Source of the DNA: Rhizophagus sp. LPA8_4_AMF
Taxonomy: Eukaryota > Glomeromycota > Glomeromycetes > Glomerales > Glomeraceae
Assembly (NCBI GenBank): GCA_021464525.1
Contig: JADRCO010001148.1
Span: 1 to 22,029, forward strand
Direction of reading: 5' to 3'
Length of the DNA: 22,029 nt
Shown piece by piece: positions 10,745-20,890 of the stretch. The position numbers and the translations under genes are program-made. The notes under the pieces are model-generated. The model saw only the letters and a program-made list of their open reading frames with translations. It was not told the origin of the DNA and did no database searches. Each line of letters starts with the position of its first letter. Position 1 is the first letter of the stretch.

Positions 10745-11473
10745 AAAGTCATTACTCAAATAATGCATCAAATCACCTAATTCATAATATTGTATAATAA
10801 ACATAGTATCTTTGGTAATAGGATCTTGAGTAATTCCAAAGTATCTACTATTGAAAAGTTCTGCAACAATATCATCTGAAAAAATCTCATAAAATGCCTT
10901 GAGCTAAATAAAGAAAGTGTTAATTTATTATCATTATATCGATTATTTAAAACATCTGTACCTCATTCAGTTCCTTGGATGTAATGTTTTTAGAATTGTT
11001 AAGTTTTTTGAGGATAACGGTATAGTTATTCTCACGGGTAATATTCCAATTATTACGTTTAATCTCATGCCAATTATTAATCGGACCATCAACCCAAATA
11101 GCTTTATAAATTTTACTAAATCCTCCTTCGGCAATAAATTCTATATTTTTGAATTGATCGTAAGGAACAAATTCCAATTTTCCTTGTGGTTTGTCATTAT
11201 TAATTTGTGTGTATTTGATAAGATCATCGATAACTTTATTTCCACTTGATTTAAGCATTGTCTCTACATTGTAACATAAACGACAAATCTGGTGACTTTC
11301 GTCTAAAATTCTTCTAATTCTTCTTTTATTACATTCATTACATTTCTTATATTTTAATAACTTTTTTTTTTTAACTGTGGTTTGGTTTGGCTGACTTAAA
11401 AACATGTCGTCTGACAATAGAAAATCAATTTTATGTTTATAATTTATTGATAGTTCCATTATCTCAATTTTTT

Positions 11474-11476
<3 letters not shown>

Positions 11477-11502
<26 letters not shown>
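11477..11502. repeat. A26 homopolymer next to copy A
   Basis: An uninterrupted run of 26 A on the plus strand (T on the coding strand) ends 18 bases upstream of the longer start (11459) and about 70 upstream of the preferred one. Copy B has only A8-A10 tracts here. Such tracts can exclude nucleosomes and are also prone to length error. Confidence 0.8.
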
Positions 11503-11505
<3 letters not shown>

Positions 11506-11526
11506 TGTAGTCCGAAAAACTTTTTA

Positions 11527-11560
11527 GTACATATATATATAAATGTTTTGTTGCAATAAA
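11527..11560 (-). promoter_or_regulatory. Candidate core promoter of copy A (TATA-like)
   Basis: On the minus strand a TTGCAACAAAACATTTATAT block runs into ATATATGTACTAAAA about 70-130 bases before the candidate starts. Almost the same block lies upstream of copy B, and a TTTATTGCA plus TATATA version lies upstream of C. Conservation in position suggests a core promoter, but no transcript start is known. Confidence 0.45.
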
Positions 11561-11604
11561 TTTAATAATAAGGATTTTTTTTTCCGAACTCTTACGATAA
11601 ATTT

Positions 11605-11770
11605 CCATACACACATTCCTTGCAGATGGATAAACAATCTAGAAGTTCACTTTTAGAAATTCCAACTAAGAATTCTATAGAAGCGGTGATCTGCATAAAC
11701 CGACAGAAATGCACGTGGGGCAGATTTACAATAATATGGCGCAGTTGTATTAATAACTCCGATATTGAAG
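11605..11770. promoter_or_regulatory. Conserved upstream block, copy A
   Basis: This segment (ACACATTCCTTGCAG, AATCTAGAAGTTCACTT, GCGGTGATC, ATAATATGGCGCAGTTGTA) recurs upstream of B and, weaker, of C at the same distance. The copies carry indels that are not multiples of three, which argues against a shared protein on either strand. Copy A contains CACGTG (11712-11717), a palindromic E-box; B has CACATG at that place. Confidence 0.4.
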
Positions 11771-11924
11771 GTCGGTTATTCTTATTTTATTTTTATTATT
11801 ATTTTTAAAGGTATAAACAAGAATGTCACAATAAAATTTTAGTTACAATATCTTTAAATACAACGAGAAAAGGTAACTAAACTATTATTATCGTAAAAAA
11901 CCCTAGAAAACTCTGTGGTCGCCC

Positions 11925-12060
11925 AGCCTGTTATTCTTAAGTATAAGGCTTTGTTGCTTCACATTATTCTTTCGAATTAAGAGAAATAGAAAAAAGAAAA
12001 AGATTCACCTGTCGGTTATCCTTGTATTATCCATAAAACCTTTATTAATATAATGAACGC
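11925..12060. promoter_or_regulatory. Highly conserved distal upstream element, copy A
   Basis: From CAGCCTGTTATTCTTAAGTA through CACCTGTCGGTTATCCTTGT to ATTAATATAATGAAC this stretch is nearly identical to 16530-16673 near copy B. I see no sustained frame on either strand. The role is unknown; it may be an upstream regulatory or transcribed leader element. Confidence 0.4.
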
Positions 12061-12325
12061 GATGGAATTCTTTTTTCACAATTAAATTAATTAAATTATA
12101 AACTTTCCCAGATTAGATTTCTAATTATGATAAATAGTAATATTTTTCGTTCCTTATACTATTTTTACGTATTTGTCAAAATTAATCATTGTATTTTTTT
12201 ACAATAGAAAGTAGTCAAATAATTGTAATAATTTTTACACAGCCTTCGGAATTTGATTTAGGAAATTATAAATTATACTTTCAATAAGTCATCAAATTTT
12301 GACAAAATAATACGATACCCTAGAT

Positions 12326-14001
12326 AAAAAATATTTTAGAAAATTGATCATATGTTTGAGTTTTTTTAAAATAAAAATTAGAAAATGATCATTTATCGGA
12401 GTATTTCTCAGAAAATTTTTATGAAACATAAACTCTAAACGAAACAATAGTTGATTCACTGAACCGTGATTACAGTTATTAGCTATTTATTTGATAGTAC
12501 ATAGTTACTTTTCCGTCATTTTATAAAAAGAAAAATAAATATAATATAAACTCCTGTTTTCGAAGGCGTTACAGAAAAGCATTCATATATACACACATAT
12601 ATTATTTTTTATTTTGTTATTTTTTTTTTATGATGTGAAACAGCATTGGAACTTTCGTTTTCAATTAAAAAACTTAGACGTGTGCGTTTTATTTAAGCAA
12701 GCGTCACCCCATAATATGCAGCTTACACATTGATTACATAAATTTATTCTACCACAAACTATAAGCATAAATAAACATAGAAAGAAGCTGAGAAAAAAAA
12801 ATTTTTTTCTTTGATCGAATTCTTATTATAGGGGATAAAACTCAGTTCATAGAAAAAAAGAGAGAAAGGTTTTCTGTAAATATTATACAGAGAAAATATT
12901 ACATCAAATATTTTTAATGGTGATAATTTTTGTGGTGTGACAATTCTTTGATGTAGATTTTTTCTAATTGCGTAGAAAAAAAAGATTGCTGTCTTCTTTA
13001 CAGATTTTCATTTTGCGTTAGCTCTTGGAAAAAATTCTCCGAGTCAATTGATCTGATAATAATTCGGGTTTTCCTAAAAAAATAAAAATTTCCAATTTAA
13101 ATCAGATGGCAGATTATAAATCTTAGAACCTTATGAAAAGGGAGTGTTTGTAAAAAATCTTTTTCATAGAGCAAAATAAAATGAAAATTATATTTTAATG
13201 CAAATTTTTAATAGTAATAACTTAATTTCATCTGTAATGGCTTGTGATATATTATTTGTTCAACCAGTCACATTCGGTTTGAATAAGAAATTCATTTTTT
13301 AAATTATATAAAAGATAAAGCTGAAATTTCTGTTTTTAACATCGATTGTCAATTTTTAACGGAAAATGAAAATTTGAAATGCATCCACCAAACAACAGAC
13401 CACAAAAATAATTTGCACGAAAGAAAAAGTTGATTCTTGATAAAATTATTGACAATAATGCAATGTCAATTAATATGTATATATATCCTTCAGAACCAAT
13501 TTTTTGTGTAACATGCGAAAAATTTTTTTGACTTTGCTAATGCTTCAGAAATTTCCACATTACTATAACTTTTTTAATCACAAAAATATTGTTGAAATCT
13601 TGAATTATTAGTTTTTAATTATTTATAACCTTTTAATTTCATAGTTATTCATTTATTACGCTTTAAATATTATGTACTTATAACCACTGATTTTAAAGAT
13701 TCTTCTTAAATATACAATATTATCTCTTCAAACTTTTCACAGACATAGAGTTCACAAAATACATCAAATCAAATAAAAATAATAGGTGTTAAATGAGATT
13801 ATTTTTTTGTACATTCATTCAGTTGATATTTTTGAAAAATGATAACGTTTTATTAAAAAGAAGAATCATCAAAATATGTTGAATAGCAAAATAACATCAT
13901 TTAAAGCTGTTATTTTATGGTTACACAATTTAATACCAAATCACCTCGTGTCGATCATGTAATTAAATACAAACTCCATTTCTTTTTGTTAACTCTGTCA
14001 A
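12326..14001. other. Intergenic spacer between kinase copies A and B
   Basis: Unique AT-rich sequence with many homopolymer runs; no gene seen. It lies outside the duplicated unit on both sides. Confidence 0.6.
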
Positions 14002-14085
14002 ATTTGATTAAAAGCAAGATGAAGTGCAACCACATATCAAAAATCTTTATAGAACAATAATGAATTCAACATATAAATTTCAGTG

Positions 14086-14657
14086 TTAATTGAGATTATT
14101 AATATCAATTTCAAATTCCTTGGTAATATATTCTATATTTACAAATTGAAAAAAAATATTTAAATATTATTAATTATTTATAATAAGCATAACATATTTA
14201 CTTACCGTTATTTTGAGTTTGATTTAAATTCATATTAATATTTAACTCGATTTCTTTTGTATAGTAATCTAAAAAGATAGTATATTAAATTTACAGAAGT
14301 ATTATTTAGTAAATAAAAAAAAAAACGGTTAACACTTACCTGAATTTTTATTTTCAAATAATATTCTCTTTTTAATGCTTTGGTCTAAAAAAAAAAAAAA
14401 AATTTGTAAGTGATACTTTTATTATTTATTGTGGTTTCAAAATAAAAATATTAATTTATCAAGTTTTATTATAATTATAAATAAAGTTTAATTTCATACC
14501 ATTATTACTTCCTTCATTTGAATCATCTTCAAACATTCTTTTATCTTAAATGTTAATGACGATATATTAATAAAAATAAAAATAACACAAACACCACATT
14601 GAACAAAAACTGAATAATTACCGGCAGTGCTATTCTTCTGATAGTAATAAAATGGAT
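14086..14657 (-). other. Copy B tail exons 3-7: symmetric phase-1 mini-exons
   Basis: Exons of 36, 45, 45, 63 and 47 bases line up one to one with copy A. Exon 3 is two codons shorter. The phase pattern (1-1 throughout) and the order of motifs (PFYYYQKNS, KRMF, SIKKR, Y-Y-T-K-E, Y-I-T-K-E) are the same. Intron retention after exon 2 would end the protein at 14691 instead. Confidence 0.75.
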
Positions 14658-16040
14658 CTAAATAATTATTAAATAAAAATTAAAGTTTATTCATAAAATA
14701 GAGAAGTTTTCAGCAGCACAAAATTGTTTACCAATAGATTGACCCCTTGAACTCCTTAAAGACATTGCGGAATGGATCATTTTACTTAAAGGTCTACTTT
14801 TGTAAATGGCTTCTGGATTATTTATTGGTACAGGACCAATATTTGATGATCCTATAATTATAGTTGGATTATTATTGCTTTTTTCATTTGCATATATTTC
14901 ACTAATTCTATAATATAGATCTTCAGCTGTTGGTCTTTTCTTTGGATCGGAAAGAAAGCATTCTTTCATTAATTCAATATAACCTTCAGGTGCATTTGTA
15001 ACAATTGGTGGTCGCAAGCCATCACATATCTCAATAATAAGATCTATATCATGATTTCGATCCCAAAAAGGTCTTCTGCATGTCATAAACTCCCACATGA
15101 TCATTCCAAAACTATATATATCTGAAGCTTCAGTATATTTTAGTCCTTGAAAAATTTCCGGTGCCATATAAGGAATAATTCCATAATTCTCATTATTATC
15201 TATAGATTCAGTTGCAGATTTACTTATTCCCAGATCACCTATCACTGCTCTAAATTTGTTACAAAAGATATTTCCACTATGTAAATCTCTGTGGACACTT
15301 TTTGCATCGTGTATACAATTAAGTCCAAATATTATTAACCGTAATAAAATCAATTTAGTTAACCAAGTAAGTTTGTAAAATTCTTTACTTATATAATGTG
15401 TTAAATCACCTTCAAAAAAATATGGCATAATTATCATGATATCTTTGGTAATAGGATCTTGAGTAATTCCAAAATATTCAATAATGTAATATTTATTTAC
15501 ACCGTTATCAGAACAAATCTTATAAAACGCCTTGAGCTAAATAATAAAAAAAACTATTATCATCGTCTCAATATTGAAATACAAATATTAAATATACTGT
15601 ACCTCATTCAGTTCCTTGGATGTAATGTTATTAGAATTGTTAAGTTTTTTGAGACAGACTCTTTGATTATTTTTACGAGCAACATTACAACTACGACTTT
15701 TAATCTCATCCCAATTTTTGATTGAACCATTAACCCAAATAGCTTTATAAATTTTACTAAATCCTCCTTCGGCGATAAATTCTATATTTATGAATTGATC
15801 ATAAGGAACAAACTCCAACTCCCCTCCTGGTTCATCATGATTAATTTGTGTGTATCTGATAAAATCATCAATAACTTTGTTTCCACTTGATTTAAACATT
15901 GATTTTATATTGTGACACACGTGACAAATCTCGTGACTTTTATTTAAAGTTCTTTTTTTTCTGTTACACACATTACATTTCTTATATTTAAATAACTTTT
16001 TTTTGTTAGCTATGGCTTGCTCTGGCTGACTTAAAGACAT
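14086..16040 (-). CDS. TKL-like protein kinase, copy B (7 exons, intact, 492 aa)
   Basis: Predicted Ser/Thr kinase, paralogue of the genes on either side. Exons on the minus strand: 16040-15603, 15536-14732, 14657-14622, 14544-14500, 14384-14340, 14268-14206, 14132-14086. The six introns are 66-115 bases with GT-AG ends, and the joined frame is open to TAA. A longer frame begins at 16064, but those codons are shifted by two bases relative to copy A and have no Met in C, so I chose the conserved Met before SLSQPE. Cys22, Cys25, Cys39 and Cys42 form the CxxC pair. Kinase features: EGGF (91-94), likely Lys131 in LKKL, candidate Glu146, HRDLHSGN with catalytic Asp230 and Asn235, DLG at 247-249, APE, D-I-Y-S-F-G, and a C-lobe ending in KRPT. 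The tail has basic KRMF and SIKKR motifs and two Y-[YI]-T-K-E acidic repeats. All key catalytic residues are present, so it is probably active. Exon borders rest on comparison between copies, not transcripts. Confidence 0.9.
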
Positions 16041-16139
16041 GTCGTCTGAACAATAGAAAGTCAATTTTTATGTTTACAAGTTATTGTATTTTTTAATTTT
16101 CTAAAAATTTGTTGTTTTTTAACTTTCAAAAAAAAAACT

Positions 16140-16172
16140 TTTAGTACATATATAAATGTTTTGTTGCAATAA
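16140..16172 (-). promoter_or_regulatory. Candidate core promoter of copy B (TATA-like)
   Basis: The minus strand carries TTGCAACAAAACATTTATAT followed by ATGTACTAAAAG, about 100 bases upstream of the start at 16040. It matches the copy A block except for a shorter TA run. Confidence 0.45.
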
Positions 16173-16215
16173 AATTATTCAACAAGGAATTTTTTTGAAA
16201 TCTTATGAAAATTTT

Positions 16216-16390
16216 CCATACACACATTCTTTGCAGAGGTAATCAATCTAGAATTTCACTTTTAGAAATTCTGACAAAGATAAAAGAATTCTATAGATGC
16301 GGTGATCAACTAATATTGCATAAGCCGACAGAAATGCACATGGGGCAGATTACAATAATATGGCGCAGTTGTAGTAATAACTCAGGTCGG
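16216..16390. promoter_or_regulatory. Conserved upstream block, copy B
   Basis: Counterpart of 11605-11770, sharing ACACATTC-T-TTGCAG, TCACTTTTAGAAATTC, GCGGTGATC and ATAATATGGCGCAGTTGTA. The apparent plus-strand frame here does not match the frame seen in A, so it is read as non-coding. Confidence 0.4.
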
Positions 16391-16529
16391 TTATTCTTAT
16401 TTTATTTTTTATTTTTATTTTTATGGTGTAAACAAGAATGTCACAATAAAATTTTAGGTACAGTATCTTTAAAATACAACGAGAAAGATAACTAAACTAT
16501 TATTATCGTAAAAACCTTAGAAAACTCTG

Positions 16530-16673
16530 GGATCGTCCAGCCTGTTATTCTTAAGTATAAGGCTTTGTTGCTTCACATAATTCTTTCGAATTAAGAGAAA
16601 TAGAAAAAAGAAAAAGATTCACCTGTCGGTTATCCTTGTATTATCCATAAAACTCTTTATTAATATAATGAAC
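16530..16673. promoter_or_regulatory. Highly conserved distal upstream element, copy B
   Basis: Partner of 11925-12060, with only scattered differences, such as one extra base after ATAAAAC. Copy C has no counterpart that I can see. Confidence 0.4.
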
Positions 16674-16960
16674 ACGTGGGAATTCTTTTTTCACAATTAA
16701 ATTAATTAAATTATAAACTTTCTCACATTCAAATCTACGTTTCAAGAGCGAGATTAGATTGCTAATTAAATAGTAATATTTTTTCGTTCCAGATTTTAAT
16801 TATACTATTTTTACGTATTTATCAAATTAGTTATTGTAAGTTTTTACAATAAAAAAAAGTCAAATAATTTTACACAACCTTCGGTATTTAATTTTGGTAA
16901 TTATAAATTGTACTTTCAATAAGTCATCAAATTTTGACAAAATAATACAATACCCTAGAT

Positions 16961-18840
16961 GTCTTTAAAATACTGGCTTCTGGCAAAAAACGATGAGAAT
17001 GATAAATCGACTGCGAAAATTTTTAATAAAGGGTGAGGAATTTCTCATAGATAAATAACAAATGTTAATTAGATTGAGCAAGCAAAAGCTTTATGAGATA
17101 TCTTAAATTATTTATTGGATTATTAAAACTTAGCATAACCTCTTATTCTAAAATGTTAAGATTAAAAAGAAGATGTTGCAATAATAAAGTAAATTATAAA
17201 CATAACCCTCAATTATGATCTTAACTGCTAATTTATCTTGTCATATATCATTATACGATTTCGTTATTTACGTAACTTCAAATACTTACTTTGCTTGTCC
17301 GTTAATATTAAATATAATATTTATCAAAGCTTTGTCTTCTATTTTTAATTATTACTTATGGTTACTTGAAACTTTTTAGTTTTTTTTCCTTTTTTTATCT
17401 GGTTATTTGACTTCACATAAAGGATAGAAATGCATGATTGATTTTACATTTCTATTTTTAGATTATTATTAACTTTTTTCATGAGTCTATTGGTGTATTT
17501 TATAATTATTATTAGTGCTATAAACAAATTGTTTCTTATTTAAAATCTATAATCTTACGGAAACTACAGGTTTTCTTTAGAATAATATGATTTCTTACAA
17601 ATTACAAAAAATTTTAAATTAAATGTGTGAGCATTATTCATATTCCTGGCTTAATTTAATAATTAGAAAATACATCTTTTTCATAATATTTCGACCTTTG
17701 GTAAATTTGTTAAACTATACCCGATTTTCATTATGCAAAATTCCTTTTTTAACAAAAAAAGAAAAATAAAACGATTCATGATTAATTGTCAAATAGCTCC
17801 ATTACTTTATAAATGTTCGTATAGTATTATGACCTAAGTTAGATGAGACTGATAATTTATATTTTCGCAAGTCAATATCTTACTTTAACGTATGTAATGT
17901 ATACAATTACGGCTATTATCTATTAAGAATTATGATTTGTAAGTAATTTCGTTATTTAGCTTTAAATTTGCATCTTTTATATACTGTATATATATATTTT
18001 TTTTGTAAAAACAATCATCTTACCATAATTTTGTTTATTAATTTGACTACGCTCTTTACTTTTTACGTAAATGCAGTACTGTACTATACAACACATACAT
18101 TTATAGTCATTTGGGATTTATGCAAAAAATAAACATTTTAGGATGGACACATTATAATTCTAAGTAGTTGAATTTGATCAAACTCGTTTACAAGTTCGCG
18201 ATGAAAATGATTGATCACGTGATTTATGTCCAATAACATACATCACATGTGATCGATTAAACGATCGAACAAGTTCTAAGTGTATTGATAGATTGAATTT
18301 TATGGATAAATTTAAACATATTGTATTTATTCTTGCAATAGCTGAATTGAATTGTATGTAAAGATTTTAGCATTTTTCTTTTAAGGAGTATTTATATTAG
18401 ATGTCAATAACCAACTTCGATTCCTTCAAAGTTTATTGGAAAATTATAAATAAATTCTGGAATGTGGAAATCATTTGATATAAAGATGTACTCAGATGCA
18501 AATAATTCCTTTAAAGTTTTGATTTGACTCATTTAGTTTATAGTTAAATTTTATGCATTTATGCATTTTTCCCAAAGAAATTTCGCCATTATTTAAACAT
18601 TGAATTTACACTGATTATTGAATTAATGTTAATGTGTTCTATAAATTATATTTAGTTTCTTAAATATGTAAATGAAATCTTTGAAAAAAGGATAATATAA
18701 ATAATCAATACATGTTTTAAATCAGAAAAACCCCGAATATAAATATATTATGGTATAAATTTAAGTAAGACTACAAATAAATGAATTTACTATAATACTT
18801 GTTAATAATGACAATAATCATGTTTAAAAGAAAAATTACT
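16961..18840. other. Intergenic spacer between kinase copies B and C
   Basis: No open frame of note. GATCACGTGAT (18214-18224), a palindromic E-box-containing site, is the only distinct motif. Confidence 0.6.
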
Positions 18841-20585
18841 TTATGAATTTTGACAATTTATATCAATATCGAAATCAATTTCCTTGGTAATATATCCTAC
18901 ATTTAAATTAAAGAAATTAGGCTTGTAATATTAACTATGAGTAGAGCTATACATTTACATACCATTATTATTAAAATCCACATCAATATCGAATTTTAAT
19001 TTTTCGGAAATATAATCTAAGAATAAAATATAAAAAATTTTATTGTATTCAATCGTTATTTGATATATTTTTATGAAAAAGTAATTACTTGAATTTAAAT
19101 ATAATCTTTCTCTCTTAATACTTCGACCTAAATATATTATTTAATTAGTAAACAATGATTTATTTGTAAAGTTATATCAATTAAATTTATTTGCAATTGA
19201 AAAATATCATACCATTGTCATTATTAACTTCGATTAAATCATCCTCAAACTTTCTTTTGAGTTTTTCTAAATCAATGGATTGACTTCTTGAGCTCCTTAA
19301 TGACATTGCAGAATTAATCATGCCACTTAAAGGCCTGCTCTTATAAATAGCACCTGAATTATTTATTGTTACAGGTCCAATATCTGATGATTTTATAATT
19401 TTAGTTGAATAAAATTGACTTTCCTTGCAACGCATTGAACTAGTAATTTTACCATAAATATTATCAACTGTGGGTCTTTTTGTTGAATCAGGATGCCAGC
19501 ATTCTTCCATTAATTCAATATATCCTTCAGGAGCATTCGTAACAATTGGTGGTCGTAAGCCATCACATATATCAATAATAAGTTCAACATCATGGTTTCG
19601 ATCCCAAAAAGGTCTTCTGCCTGTCATAAACTCCCACATAATCATTCCAAAGCTATATATCTCTGAAGCTTCGGTATATTTTTGGCCCATAAGTAACTCT
19701 GGTGCCATATAAGGAATAATTCCATAATTCTCATTATTATCTATAGATTCAATTGCTGATTTACTTAATCCCAGATCACCTATCACGGTATTACAATATT
19801 TATCAACAAAGATATTTCCACTATGTAAATCTCTGTGAAAAATTTTTGCTTCATGTATACTTTTAAGTCCAACTATTATATGCCATAATTTGTTTATCTT
19901 TGTTTTCCAATCAATATTATAAAAGTCATTACTTATATAATTTAACATATCACCTTCTTTATAATATGGCATAATAATCATAATATCTTTGGTATTAGGA
20001 TCTTGAGTAATCCCAAAATATTTGCTAACGTAATGTTTATATACACATTTATCTGAATAAATCCGATAAGTTGCCCTGAGCTAAATAAAAAATCATTAAG
20101 TTATCATTGTTATATTGAAGTTTTAAATCTTGCATGTACTATACCTCATTCAGTTCCCTAGTTGTAGTGTTTTTAGAATTGCTTAGCCTTTTGAGGACAA
20201 CTGTATAATTGTGAAAACGAGCAATATTACAACCATTATTCTCAAACTCGTGCCAATTATTGATTGGACCATCAATCCAAGTAGCTTTATAAATTTTACT
20301 GAACCCTCCTTCGGCAATAAATTCTATATTTTTAAATTGATCATAGGGAACAATTTCCAATATACTTGTAGTTAGACCTTTAGCAAAGTTAATTTGTGTA
20401 TGTCTGATAAAATCGTCAATGATTTTGTTTCCATTTAATTTAAATATAGTCTTTATTCTGTAACACACTTGACAAATTTTGTGATTTGTATTTGAAGTTC
20501 TTCGTCTATAACATTTATTACATTCCTTATATTCAAATAGTTTAATTTTGTTAGCTGTTGTTCGTTCTGGTTGACTTAAAGACAT
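18841..20585 (-). CDS. TKL-like protein kinase, copy C (5 exons, intact, 485 aa)
   Basis: Predicted Ser/Thr kinase of the expanded Glomeromycotina TKL-like family. Exons on the minus strand: 20585-20145, 20080-19213, 19127-19089, 19016-18963, 18896-18841. The introns are 64, 85, 72 and 66 bases, all GT-AG, and all exon joins after exon 2 are phase 1. The start is the only in-frame Met and aligns with an internal Met in copies A and B. Cys22, Cys25, Cys38 and Cys41 form a CxxC-x12-CxxC putative zinc site. The kinase domain spans about residues 84-365: glycine loop EGGFSKIY (92-99), likely ATP-binding Lys132, candidate helix-C Glu147, HRDLHSGN (229-236, catalytic Asp231), DLG (249-251) in place of DFG, and APE (273-275). 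The subdomain IX Asp seen in A and B is Glu287 here. The tail repeats a Y-I-[TS]-x-[EK] acidic motif. The exons homologous to A/B exons 3-4 are missing or fused into exon 2. Substrate and location are unknown. Confidence 0.9.
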
Positions 20586-20670
20586 ATTGTCGGATAATAA
20601 AAAGTCTATATAATAATTTATTATATTTGATTTTATAAAAAAAATTTTTTTCGTTTGTAGCGTTCGAAAA

Positions 20671-20700
20671 GCTTTTTAAATATATATATGCAATAAAACT
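20671..20700 (-). promoter_or_regulatory. Candidate core promoter of copy C (TATA-like)
   Basis: The minus strand has TTTTATTGCATATATATATT followed by TAAAAAGC about 95 bases before the start. It is a diverged form of the A and B blocks. Confidence 0.4.
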
Positions 20701-20715
20701 TAACAATGAAAAAAA

Positions 20716-20890
20716 TTCTATACACTCGTTCCTTGCAGGTGAACAACAAATCTAGAAGTTCACCTTGGAAGGTTTTTGACAAGAATTCCATCAAAGAAAA
20801 AAAGAATTCCATCAAAGAATAAAAGATGCGGTGATCAACTATAAATGTCATGTGGAACAGATCACGATACATGGTGCAGCATTAATTAAC
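20716..20890. promoter_or_regulatory. Conserved upstream block, copy C, with a local tandem duplication
   Basis: Diverged third copy of the upstream block (CCTTGCAGGT, AATCTAGAAGTTCACCT, GATGCGGTGATCAACTAT). A unit of about 20 bases, AAGAATTCCATCAAAGAAAA, is duplicated in tandem at 20781-20824; A and B have it once as AAGAATTCTATAGA. Similarity to A and B stops near 20890. Confidence 0.4.

Larger units (their letters stand above)
9389..11405 (-). pseudogene. TKL-like protein kinase, copy A, interrupted by an in-frame TAG
   Basis: Paralogue of copies B and C with the same exon plan as B: 11405-10962, 10903-10099, 10025-9984, 9917-9873, 9731-9687, 9579-9517, 9435-9389. The introns are 58-141 bases, GT-AG. 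The joined frame is 497 codons including the final TAA, but codon 202 (10742-10744) is TAG where copies B and C have Tyr (F-Y-[NK]). This falls before HRD, so a product read from the start would be about 201 aa and lack the catalytic loop. Downstream the frame is clean and every motif is kept (HRDLHSGN, DLG, APE, D-I-Y-S-F-G), which suggests a recent lesion, a sequencing or assembly error, or rescue from a Met at 10720 just after the stop. A start at 11459 would add 18 residues not conserved in B or C. Cys22, Cys25, Cys41 and Cys44 are the zinc-like pair. No plausible intron removes the TAG. Confidence 0.85.
9306..12325. repeat. Segmental duplication unit A (about 3.0 kb)
   Basis: This unit matches 14002-16960 along its whole length. 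The match begins just downstream of the kinase stop at a GTRCAACCAYATATCAAA motif and ends upstream of the gene at TACCCTAGAT, after which the two copies differ abruptly. It therefore includes about 0.9 kb of upstream non-coding DNA. Borders were judged by eye and may be off by tens of bases. Confidence 0.7.
14002..16960. repeat. Segmental duplication unit B (about 3.0 kb)
   Basis: Direct-repeat partner of 9306-12325, in the same orientation. Kinase copy C (18841 to about 20890) is a third, more diverged unit that shares the gene and only about 0.3 kb upstream. Confidence 0.7.

Noticed and set aside
10917-11249. Plus-strand 110-codon frame opposite kinase copy A, with similar frames at 10173, 15459 and 19470
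   Set aside because: They are antisense shadows of kinase exons.
11406-11459. Longer N-terminus for copy A starting at 11459
   Set aside because: The extra 18 codons are shifted by two bases in copy B and lack a Met in copy C; the conserved Met is at 11405.
11620-11808. Plus-strand 62-codon frame upstream of copy A
   Set aside because: The equivalent DNA upstream of B and C carries frame-breaking indels, so no protein is conserved.
16205-16495. Plus-strand 96-codon frame upstream of copy B
   Set aside because: It shares short peptide pieces with the frame near copy A only through DNA identity; the frames shift relative to each other.
20633-20872. Minus-strand 79-codon frame upstream of copy C
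   Set aside because: It overlaps the candidate promoter and conserved upstream block, and no equivalent frame exists in A or B.
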